A stretch of DNA of 11,356 bases from positions 1 through 11,356 of the forward strand of contig CAZAQS010000149.1 in the NCBI GenBank assembly GCA_964486825.1, written 5' to 3'. This DNA is from CAZAQS01 sp964486825. Lineage in GTDB: Bacteria; Chloroflexota; Anaerolineae; Anaerolineales; UBA4823. Shown here in pieces: positions 1 to 6,201 of this stretch; position 1 is the stretch's first letter, and every line of letters begins with the position of its first letter. Under the pieces are notes generated by a model that saw only the letters and a list, made by a program, of their open reading frames with translations, searched no databases and was not told the origin of the DNA. Position numbers and translations under genes: made by a program.

Positions 1-1723
1 CCCCGAAGATAACGTAAGCTCCTGAAGCCACACAGTAAGTGGCAATCGAAAGCGCTTTTTCGCTCATCCACTCGGGAGCCAGGCCAACCGCCGGAACCTG
101 GTCGATATCGTCCCCTAGCCCGCCCTCCGCAACCATTTGGGTCAGGACGGTCAAGATGCGGGTATTATCCACACAAGATCCCATGTGCAAAACCGGAGGG
201 ATGCCTACTGTTTCACAGATCTCGCGCAGGCCTGGTCCGACCTGGTCGAGACCCGCCTCGCCAAGTAAGAGCCCTTCTTTCGCAGCTGCGATGGCGCCAC
301 AGCCTGTCTGAACGATCAGTACGTCCTGCTTGAGCAGCTCCTTGGTGACCTTGTTATGCAGGTAGTCTTGTTTGCTACGCGGGTTGTTACACCCAACGAT
401 TGCAGCCACTCCTCGGATACGACCGGTCATAATGGCATCGTTGAGCGGGCGAAATGATGCTCTGTAGCTCCCACCCAGCATGTAATTGATATATTCGTGC
501 GAAAAACCTGGGATCAAGTCTTCACGGAAGTTGGGGATACGGGTTTCCCCGCGCTTGGCATAATTATCGATCGCGGTTTTCAAGATCTGCTTGGCTGTCG
601 AAAGCGCCTTATGCTCATCGAATTCTATATGGGTAGCCCCTTTGAGCTTTACTTTCGGAGAGGTGGTAATGATCTTGGTATGGAATTTCTCTGCCAGGTT
701 CACTAAAGCCTGCATGATGCACTGTACGTCCACCACCATGGCCTCTACCGCTCCGGTTAAGATAGCCAGCTCCTGGTGTAGGAAGTTGCCCGCCGCGGGC
801 ACTCCTTGACGCATGAGGATTTCGTTGGCTGTGCAGCAAATACCCGAAAGGTTGACGCCTTTCGCCCCTGCTGCTTGGGCATATGCAATGATCTCAGGGT
901 CCTGTGTGGCAGCCACGATCATCTGGCTCAGAGTTGGTTCGTGCCCGTGTACAACCACATTGACCATATCCTCTTTTAACACACCCAGGTTAGCCTGCCC
1001 CAAGACCGGAGCCGGTGTCCCGAACAGGATATCGGATACATCCGTTGCAATCATGCTCCCACCCCATCCATCGGAAAGAGCAGCCCGGATGGCATGTTGC
1101 AGGATATGCTCAGCATCCTGGTCATCGCCGATATGTGTTCGATGCAAGGCCTCAACCACTTCCCTATCGACGCCGCGTGGTACAACGCCCTGTTCTTCCC
1201 AGAGTTTTTGGCGTTTAGCTGGAGCCTGGGATACCGGAGCAAGGGAGCCTCGTTGCTGTCCAAACTGGCTGATATACAGGTCGGCCAGGTCGTTGGCGAT
1301 CTCAGTTGGTGAGCGTTTCTCGATCGGTATTCCATATCGGGCCGCTACCGTGCGAAGCTTGGCAACATCCCGCAAGACATATCCCTCTGTTTCACCATTG
1401 GCAACAGCTTTTAATGTAAAAGCCATATCTCTACCGTGGTCAGAATGAGCGGCAGCGCCGGCCGCAATGGCTCGAATCAGGTTGCGGGCCTGGATGGTGT
1501 CGATCGTAGCGCCGCACACACCTGTCTGCCCATCTTTCGTCAACCGGCATGGGCCCATCCCACAAAGCTTGCAGCACATGCCAGCACCCCCGATATTGCA
1601 AGGCGCCATCTCTTCTGCGCGAGTGAATGCAGTCCCAATACCCACCTCGTCTGCATAGATCAACATCTCTTGTGCAGCCGGATCGCTTGTCCTCTCTTCG
1701 TAACTGCGTTTTCCCTTGGCCAT
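1..1723 (-). CDS. cooS: Anaerobic Ni-Fe carbon monoxide dehydrogenase catalytic subunit CooS (3' end outside window)
   Basis: Catalyses reversible oxidation of CO to CO2 at a Ni-Fe-S C-cluster in the cytoplasm. 574 residues are visible; CooS proteins are usually about 620-640, so only the C-terminal tail is missing at the left edge. The N-terminus has the Fe-S cysteines: C42 and C50 (D-cluster type), then C51, C54, C59 and C70 (B-cluster type; CCKLCGMGPC). The C-cluster ligands all appear present: H261 (HGHEP), C296/C297 (GICCTANE), C335 (DVQC), C445 (VGCNNPR), C475 (QTGCGA) and C517 (MGSCVD). The catalytic lysine is K556 in EWMSEKA, and a His relay (HSDH) lies near residue 93. The start is ATG 1723-1721, six bases after GGAGGAA (1736-1730), which overlaps the end of the upstream gene, so the two are probably translationally coupled. 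No frameshift was seen. Whether it works alone, with CooF, or with acetyl-CoA synthase cannot be seen here. Confidence 0.97.
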   Translation of the reverse strand, partial: MAKGKRSYEERTSDPAAQEMLIYADEVGIGTAFTRAEEMAPCNIGGAGMCCKLCGMGPCRLTKDGQTGVCGATIDTIQARNLIRAIAAGAAAHSDHGRDMAFTLKAVANGETEGYVLRDVAKLRTVAARYGIPIEKRSPTEIANDLADLYISQFGQQRGSLAPVSQAPAKRQKLWEEQGVVPRGVDREVVEALHRTHIGDDQDAEHILQHAIRAALSDGWGGSMIATDVSDILFGTPAPVLGQANLGVLKEDMVNVVVHGHEPTLSQMIVAATQDPEIIAYAQAAGAKGVNLSGICCTANEILMRQGVPAAGNFLHQELAILTGAVEAMVVDVQCIMQALVNLAEKFHTKIITTSPKVKLKGATHIEFDEHKALSTAKQILKTAIDNYAKRGETRIPNFREDLIPGFSHEYINYMLGGSYRASFRPLNDAIMTGRIRGVAAIVGCNNPRSKQDYLHNKVTKELLKQDVLIVQTGCGAIAAAKEGLLLGEAGLDQVGPGLREICETVGIPPVLHMGSCVDNTRILTVLTQMVAEGGLGDDIDQVPAVGLAPEWMSEKALSIATYCVASGAYVIFG

Positions 1724-1726
1724 GGC

Positions 1727-2134
1727 TTATTCCTCCATAGTCTTGAGTACACCCATTCCGGGACAAGTCCATAACGGCCTGCCAAGATAGGGAACAACCT
1801 GGTTGAAGCTGACCGATTGCCTGGTCTGCTCGTAACTTGCAGTGTGGCGAAAATACGGGTGCTCCACTTCTCCATTGCCGTAAGAAGGTTTGCCCGTCTC
1901 GGTCGGCCAGGAAAACTCTTGTAGATAGCCTGCCTCCCCCAGGGCTCCGATGATGGCATCAGGAGCGATCTGGTCAGGAGCGTAGGCGACCTCTACCATC
2001 CTGAAGGCGCTGCTGGCGTACACGTCCTCAACACCTTCCAGGGCTAACAGAATGCGCCGTACTTCAACCACATGGTGGTCGCCATACAGCGCAGGTACCT
2101 CCATACTGTACTTTTCCAGGGATGATGTCATCAT
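1727..2134 (-). CDS. Small HMA-fold (heavy-metal-associated-like) protein, CODH-linked, lacking CxxC
   Basis: A 135-residue protein in two parts. Residues 11-72 follow the beta-alpha-beta-beta-alpha-beta pattern of HMA domains: MEVPALYGDHH, then helix VEVRRILLAL, EGVEDV, a strand MVEVAY, and a closing PDAIIGALGEAGY. The metal-binding loop normally reads GMTCxxC; here it is ALYGDHH (15-21), so both cysteines are gone and His20/His21 stand near that place. Residues 73-135 resemble nothing I recognise; they are rich in aromatic residues and hold H92, H97 and a single cysteine, C124, in WTCPGMG. The start is one of two adjacent ATGs (2134 or 2131), preceded by AGGAAGG at 2147-2141. It is the first gene of the cooS unit and ends three bases before cooS. 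A role in maturation, nickel handling or regulation of CO dehydrogenase is inference from position only. No signal peptide or membrane segment is seen. Confidence 0.85.
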   Translation of the reverse strand: MMTSSLEKYSMEVPALYGDHHVVEVRRILLALEGVEDVYASSAFRMVEVAYAPDQIAPDAIIGALGEAGYLQEFSWPTETGKPSYGNGEVEHPYFRHTASYEQTRQSVSFNQVVPYLGRPLWTCPGMGVLKTMEE

Positions 2135-2175
2135 CCATCACCTTCCTTTCATAAAGATTTGCCGAACGAGTGTTT

Positions 2176-2181
2176 ATTATG
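2176..2181 (-). promoter_or_regulatory. Possible -10 element of the HMA-cooS operon
   Basis: Read on the minus strand the hexamer is CATAAT, five of six matches to TATAAT, about 42 bases before the start codon. No good -35 hexamer lies 16-18 bases upstream (the bases there read about TATTCA), as expected of an activator-dependent promoter. The predicted start near 2169 would put the centre of the CRP/FNR-like palindrome about 52 bases upstream. Sequence reading only. Confidence 0.35.
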
Positions 2182-2212
2182 GAATCAATGGAATAGCTTG
2201 AATACGGTTTTC

Positions 2213-2230
2213 TTGTGAATACTTTCACAA
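2213..2230. promoter_or_regulatory. CRP/FNR-family operator-like palindrome upstream of the cooS operon
   Basis: TTGTGAATACTTTCACAA is a perfect 7-base inverted repeat around four bases. It contains TGTGA-N6-TCACA, the consensus half-sites and spacing of CRP-type regulators. CooA, the CO-sensing member of this family, uses related half-sites (TGTCA-N6-CGACA in Rhodospirillum rubrum), so the site here looks more CRP-like than CooA-like. It lies 79 bases upstream of the HMA gene start. On the minus strand it is preceded by a run of nine A (plus-strand T run near 2241-2249), which could act as an UP-like element. The regulator gene is not in the window. Confidence 0.6.
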
Positions 2231-2481
2231 TCAGGAGGGGTTTTTTTTTCAATTTCCCGGTTAAATATACCCGCTCGAAACACGCATCGATTTTGGGCTG
2301 GCCTAACCGGCTCTGATCAGCCCAGTCCTGCTATGGTGATACAAATAAGCCCCCTGGACCTAGCTTCAACTGTCTTGTTGCTGGCCGCGATGTGCATGAT
2401 ACCGGGTCCCGTGAGCTTTTTGGCCAGAAGAAATGGCAGCTAAGTTTGACTAGGTATTCCCAGCGTTTTCACCAGCCTTAC

Positions 2482-2487
2482 TATAAT
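2482..2487 (+). promoter_or_regulatory. Lone consensus -10 hexamer (TATAAT), possible promoter of the heptose operon or of a small RNA
   Basis: A perfect TATAAT in an AT-rich stretch, about 475 bases before the first plus-strand gene. No -35 hexamer stands at 16-18 bases (the bases there are near CCCAGC), and there is no TG extension. A TTGACT at 2446 is 30 bases away, too far to pair with it. If used, the transcript would carry all the hairpins between 2584 and 2811 as its leader. Confidence 0.3.
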
Positions 2488-2551
2488 TTATTGCATGGAA
2501 TGTTTTTAGTATCACCTGTCACGAAATGCGTGGATGTTTGTCATCTCACCA

Positions 2552-2627
2552 GGAAGGAGGGAGCTTGAGGGCCTGGGAAGGTGCAGTAGGGAAATCCCTA
2601 CTGAGAAGTAGGAACATTCCCCGTTGA
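2552..2627 (+). promoter_or_regulatory. Possible leader: strong SD, 20-codon frame and two mutually exclusive hairpins
   Basis: A strong Shine-Dalgarno-like tract (GGAAGGAGG, 2552-2560) is followed four bases later by TTG at 2565, which opens a 20-codon frame ending at TGA 2625-2627. Within that frame CAGTAGGGAAATCCCTACTG (2584-2603) forms a 9-bp stem around AA. Its right arm can instead pair downstream: CCTACT (2597-2602), GAGA (a GNRA loop), AGTAGG (2607-2612). The two stems cannot coexist, the geometry expected of an attenuator or translational switch. Against it: the SD-to-start distance is short, the start codon is TTG, and the first operon gene is more than 330 bases downstream. Confidence 0.3.
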
Positions 2628-2664
2628 ACAAGTAAGTTATAAACGATATAGTAGAAGCAGTTCA

Positions 2665-2701
2665 GAAATTTGGGATTCACTGTTGGGGAAGTGCAAATTT
2701 C
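2665..2701 (+). other. Imperfect stem-loop (12 pairs with a 5-base bulge)
   Basis: GAAATTTG (2665-2672) pairs with CAAATTTC (2694-2701). Inside it CACT (2678-2681) pairs with AGTG (2690-2693) around an 8-base loop, leaving GGATT as a one-sided bulge. AGCA (2656-2659) and TGCT (2704-2707) could extend the stem outward after an asymmetric internal loop. It fits a folded RNA element in the leader; no family was recognised. Confidence 0.35.
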
Positions 2702-2775
2702 ATTGCTCAGAGCTAGCACTCTTCATAATAAGCTACCTACCGTAATCCCGGGGGAAGGTAATTAGGGGAAAGAAA

Positions 2776-2803
2776 TTGGAGCGATAGATAACTATCGCTC
2801 CAA
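2776..2803 (-). terminator. Perfect 12-bp hairpin; possible intrinsic terminator for minus-strand transcription
   Basis: TTGGAGCGATAG and CTATCGCTCCAA pair perfectly around an ATAA loop. On the minus strand the stem is followed by TTTCTTT, a passable U-rich tract, so it could stop antisense transcription before it reaches the cooS promoter. On the plus strand the stem is followed by AACGG, so it is not a terminator in that direction. CTACCGT (2737-2743) and ACGGTAG (2805-2811) could close an outer stem around it, which would instead point to a structured leader RNA. Confidence 0.35.
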
Positions 2804-2961
2804 AACGGTAGATTGCAATCAACGTTATCCGGTTATTTCGTCGCCGTAATTCATTTCGCTTTCCAATAGGTGCCCGCCCTGCCCTATTAGCATGGGGAGA
2901 AGAAGTGATCATCAGAAAAAATTCTTTGTAAAGGCGAGGGTAGGTCAGGGGTAATCATTTG

Positions 2962-3987
2962 ATGAAAAAAACTGGAAAATTGGGGGAACTAAAGCCGCAA
3001 CGGATCGCAATACTCAGAGCTCTTCAACTCGGAGATTTAATATGCTCGGTGCCTGCTTTTCGCGCTCTCCGTAAGGCTCTACCAAATACGCAAATAACCC
3101 TGGTTGGTCTCCCATGGGCGCGTTCCTTCGTCAAGCGCTTCCAGCATTATTTTGACGATTTCATCGAATTCCCCGGTTTTCCGGGTTTCCCAGAGCAACC
3201 GCTACAAGTTCAGCGAATCCCGCCATTCTTATCTGAAATGCAAGCTCAACGCTTCGACCTCGCTTTACAAATGCAGGGCTCAGGCGCGATCAGCAATCCA
3301 TTAGTAGAGTTATTTGGCGCTCACCGCTGTGCTGGTTTTTACCTGCCCGGCCAATATCACCCGGACGTTGATCTTTTTGTCCCATATCCGGTACATATTT
3401 CGGAGGTTGAACGTCATCTACAGCTTATGGAGTTCCTTGGAGTGACCAAACAAGGTGATCACAAGGAGTTTCCCTTGTACCAACCCGATTGGGATGAATT
3501 TCATACCCTTTCTCATGAGTATGATCTCGAGACAGGCTCTTACGCCGTGATCCATCCGGGTGCGCGTTCAATCGACAGGCGCTGGCCCACCGCCTGGTTT
3601 GCAGCCGTCGCAGATGGTTTGGCGCAAAGAGGGTTGAGAGTAATCCTGACTGGCACATCCGATGAGGCGCATATCGTAGCCGCTGTCATATCCCAAATGC
3701 GCGCCCCTGCTACTGACCTTTCCGGAATGACCACCCTGGGAAGCCTGGCAATTTTACTTAATAATTCTCGGTTATTGGTATCTAATGATACCGGTGTCTC
3801 TCATGTCGCAGATGCGCTACAGATCCCCAGTGTCGTAATGTTTACAGCTTCTGAGCCGAAGCGCTGGGCTCCACATGACCAGATCCTTCACAGGATCATT
3901 GCCTGGGGTTCATCCACCCTTCCCGATGTCGTGCTGGATGAGCTGGACGAGCTGTTGAAAGAGGAGCGTGTGTATGTCATGGCCTGA
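2962..3987 (+). CDS. GT9 (heptosyltransferase-family) glycosyltransferase, first copy
   Basis: A 341-residue cytoplasmic or membrane-surface enzyme of family GT9, which transfers heptose from ADP-heptose in LPS-making bacteria. The N-terminal Rossmann domain opens with RIAILRALQLGDLICSVPAFRALR; D25 in LGDL fits the conserved Asp of the family. The C-terminal domain carries HPGA (198-201) and SNDTGVSHVA (274-283), the ADP-sugar side, with H281 at the conserved His. ATG 2962 is taken as start; a TTG directly before it is also possible. The ribosome binding site is weak (AGGGG at 2947-2951). It is the first gene of the heptose operon and its last 14 bases overlap the next gene. A HPGA-type GT9 in an ADP-heptose cassette suggests a heptose donor, but the acceptor cannot be told. 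Confidence 0.9.
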   Translation: MKKTGKLGELKPQRIAILRALQLGDLICSVPAFRALRKALPNTQITLVGLPWARSFVKRFQHYFDDFIEFPGFPGFPEQPLQVQRIPPFLSEMQAQRFDLALQMQGSGAISNPLVELFGAHRCAGFYLPGQYHPDVDLFVPYPVHISEVERHLQLMEFLGVTKQGDHKEFPLYQPDWDEFHTLSHEYDLETGSYAVIHPGARSIDRRWPTAWFAAVADGLAQRGLRVILTGTSDEAHIVAAVISQMRAPATDLSGMTTLGSLAILLNNSRLLVSNDTGVSHVADALQIPSVVMFTASEPKRWAPHDQILHRIIAWGSSTLPDVVLDELDELLKEERVYVMA

Positions 3988-5143
3988 GCTGAACCTGGCT
4001 AACCGGGATGGCCTGCGGCGGATCCTGGCAGTGCGCCTGGATAATATCGGTGACGTGGTTATGCTGGGGCCTGCCCTGCGAGCTCTGCGCCAGGCACTGC
4101 CTGATTCAGAAATAACATTGATGGCCTCACCAGCTGGAAGCCAGGCAGCCCCGCTCCTTCCCTGGGTAGACAAGCTAATTACCTGGAGGGCAGTCTGGCA
4201 AGAGTTGTCCAGCTCCGATGGATTTGAACCGCAACGAGAATTTAGGATGATAAATCGCCTCAGCCGAGGCAAGTATGATGCTGCTTTTATTTTTACCAGC
4301 TTTTCACAATCTCCATTTCCACCCGCTTACGCCTGCTTCCTGGCAGGGATTCCCATTCGGGTAGGCCACTCCAAGGAGTTTGGCGGTCAGGTGCTGACCC
4401 ATTCTGGTTCGCCCCCACCGGATTCAGGTCACCAGGTTGACCGGAATCTGGCGCTGTTGGAGTTGGCCGGCTTCCCATTGGCTGGCAGGCTCCTGGAGCT
4501 TAAGCTTCCCACCCGCGCTGCTCGCTCGGCAGAGGGCCTATTAACTCGTGCTGGACTGAATCCAGATGAGCCCTATATCTTCCTGGCCCCAGGGGCAAGT
4601 TGCTCCGCTCGCCGCTATGATCCTCACCGCTACGCGCAAATAGCAAAAGCACTCCCCGAATTGACTGGGATGCGGGTGGTTATAGCTGGCAGCCAAAAGG
4701 AGGCTTCCTCAATTGCACCACTGATCCATGCCATAGAGGACATCCCTCCAGGCTCGATTGTCTCCCTTGTAGGCCAGACATCCGTCCTCGAGCTTGCGGA
4801 AGTGATCAAGCGTTCAACGTTAGTGATTACCAATAATTCTGCTTCCCTGCACCTGGCAGATGCTTTCAATCGCCCCGTCGTGGTCTTGTACTCGGGCACC
4901 GAATACAAGACCCAGTGGGAACCAAGGTTTGCACCTGCCCGACTTCTGAAAGTCGAGACAGACTGCTCTCCATGTTACAGCTTCCAGTGCCCTTACTCTA
5001 TGGAGTGCCTGGATATCCACCCTGAAGAGGTATTAAAAGCCAGCCTCTCTCTATTGGATGCTGATCCGCATTCTACAGGCACACACGTGAAGGTTAAGGC
5101 GAAACATCCTGCTACCCGAGATTTATTAAAATCCGGGTATTGA
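3974..5143 (+). CDS. GT9 (heptosyltransferase-family) glycosyltransferase, second copy
   Basis: A 389-residue GT9 enzyme, clearly diverged from its upstream neighbour. The N-terminal domain has RRILAVRLDNIGDVVMLGP, with D27 of IGDVV at the conserved Asp. The C-terminal domain has APGAS (205-209) and NNSASLHLADAF (from residue 287), with H293 at the conserved His. Near the C-terminus there is a Cys cluster, CSPCYSFQCPYSMEC followed by LDIHPEEV; a similar Cys-rich block precedes 'I(S/H)PEEV' in many GT9 proteins. A polar tail of about 25 residues ends the protein. The start is ATG 3974, not the earlier in-frame GTG at 3968, because GAGGAG (3961-3966) stands seven bases before the ATG and only one before the GTG. 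It overlaps the previous gene by 14 bases, so coupling is likely. Paired GT9s suggest two successive sugar additions. Confidence 0.9.
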   Translation: MSWPELNLANRDGLRRILAVRLDNIGDVVMLGPALRALRQALPDSEITLMASPAGSQAAPLLPWVDKLITWRAVWQELSSSDGFEPQREFRMINRLSRGKYDAAFIFTSFSQSPFPPAYACFLAGIPIRVGHSKEFGGQVLTHSGSPPPDSGHQVDRNLALLELAGFPLAGRLLELKLPTRAARSAEGLLTRAGLNPDEPYIFLAPGASCSARRYDPHRYAQIAKALPELTGMRVVIAGSQKEASSIAPLIHAIEDIPPGSIVSLVGQTSVLELAEVIKRSTLVITNNSASLHLADAFNRPVVVLYSGTEYKTQWEPRFAPARLLKVETDCSPCYSFQCPYSMECLDIHPEEVLKASLSLLDADPHSTGTHVKVKAKHPATRDLLKSGY

Positions 5144-5160
5144 GAAAAGAGAGAAAACGA

Positions 5161-6201
5161 ATGGATATAAATGGTAATAGGAAAAGCATAAAAAATCAGC
5201 CCTTACGGATCTTGACATGGCATGTCCATGGCAGTTACTTGTACTACCTGGTTCAATCACACCATGAATTCTTTCTACCGGTTAAGCCTGGACGTCCTGA
5301 AGGCTACGGTGGTAGAGGGGGAAGTTTCCCCTGGCCTGATAATGTTCATGAAGTACCCTCTGACCAGGTAAAAGACTTGCAGCTCGACAGCATCCTCCAT
5401 CAATCCCGCAAGAATTATTTGGAGGATCAATACCAAATCCTTACCGAGAAGCAGCGCAGCTTACCGCGCTTGTATCTTGAACACGATCCTCCTCGGGAAC
5501 ACCCAACGGACACAACTCACCTGGTCGACGATCCCAACGTTCTGTTGGTGCACGTGACGAATTTTAATGACTTGATGTGGAATAGCGGCAAGACGCCAAC
5601 CCGGGTGATCGAGCATGGAATCCTGGCGCCAAGCGGTGTTTGCTATACAGGAGAGTTGGAGCGTGGCCTGGTGGTTGTTAATGGGCTGGCATCCAGGGGA
5701 CGCAGACTAGGTGCGGATATCTATACACGCCTGCGCGATGAAATTCCTTTGGACCTGGTTGGCATGGGTTCCAAAGAGCTAGGCGGCTTGGGCGAGGTGC
5801 CCCACCATGAGCTGGCAGAATTTTCCTCCCGCTATCGTTTCTTTTTTAACCCGATCCGCTACACAAGCCTGGGCCTCGCCGTTCTAGAAGCGATGATGCT
5901 CGGGATGCCGGTCATTGGCCTGGCTACAACGGAAATGACAGTAACCATCGAAAACGGTGTCTCAGGATATATAGATACTTCTGTGGAGCGACTGGCAAAT
6001 CGCATGCAAGAGTTGATCGATGACCCCGCACATGCCTATCGACTCGGGCAAGGCGCTCGCCGATTTGCTCAGGAAAAGCACAATATCCAACGATTTATCT
6101 CAGATTGGAACGAGGCCTTTTACCTTGTTGTTGAAAACGGGAATACACAGCCAGAAACAGCTCAAGTTGGAGAGGTATCGTTAGGAGGATCTCCCCAATG
6201 A
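5161..6201 (+). CDS. GT4-like (GT-B fold) glycosyltransferase
   Basis: 346 residues. The N-terminal half begins with LRILTWHVHGSYLYYL and has no close family I can name; the C-terminal half is a GT-B donor domain with FFFNPIRYTSLGLAVLEAMM, LGMPVIGLATTEM and ENGVSGYID. In the usual EX7E motif the second Glu is E243, but the first position is T235. The usual donor-phosphate Arg/Lys pair also reads differently (GLASRGRRLG). The sugar donor is therefore uncertain. The start is ATG 5161 after a weak AGAGAG (about 5148-5153); a TTG at 5140 overlapping the previous stop would add seven residues. It starts 17 bases after the upstream gene and ends in an ATGA overlap with the next, so the pair is tightly coupled. 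It has no signal peptide or membrane helix. Confidence 0.85.
   Translation: MDINGNRKSIKNQPLRILTWHVHGSYLYYLVQSHHEFFLPVKPGRPEGYGGRGGSFPWPDNVHEVPSDQVKDLQLDSILHQSRKNYLEDQYQILTEKQRSLPRLYLEHDPPREHPTDTTHLVDDPNVLLVHVTNFNDLMWNSGKTPTRVIEHGILAPSGVCYTGELERGLVVVNGLASRGRRLGADIYTRLRDEIPLDLVGMGSKELGGLGEVPHHELAEFSSRYRFFFNPIRYTSLGLAVLEAMMLGMPVIGLATTEMTVTIENGVSGYIDTSVERLANRMQELIDDPAHAYRLGQGARRFAQEKHNIQRFISDWNEAFYLVVENGNTQPETAQVGEVSLGGSPQ

Larger units (their letters stand above)
2135..2961. other. Divergent intergenic region, non-coding, rich in inverted repeats
   Basis: 827 bases between the start codons of two divergent operons. I find no gene of convincing length. From left to right it holds the cooS promoter area with its palindrome, a 7-base inverted repeat TGGGCTG/CAGCCCA (2294-2300 / 2318-2324), a doubtful 36-codon frame (2333-2443), a lone TATAAT (2482), a possible leader with two competing hairpins (2552-2627), a long imperfect stem (2665-2701), a perfect 12-bp hairpin (2776-2803) and a weak AATAGG/CCTATT repeat (2865-2870 / 2883-2888). 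The number of stems over about 300 bases suggests a structured leader RNA or small RNA, but I recognise no known riboswitch class. Confidence 0.6.

Noticed and set aside
813..1448. A 211-codon open frame on the plus strand inside cooS
   Set aside because: It lies opposite the cooS coding strand, whose protein shows every expected motif; its own translation has a Cys/Ser/Arg-rich composition typical of antisense frames.
2064..2252. A 62-codon minus-strand frame starting MKKKP upstream of the HMA gene
   Set aside because: It overlaps the HMA gene in another frame and spans the operator and promoter area; the protein has no recognisable feature.
2294..2324. TGGGCTG/CAGCCCA inverted repeat as a terminator
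   Set aside because: The loop is 17 bases and no T tract follows on either strand; neither operon ends here.
2446..2487. TTGACT (2446) and TATAAT (2482) as one sigma-70 promoter
   Set aside because: They are 30 bases apart, far outside the usual 16-18.
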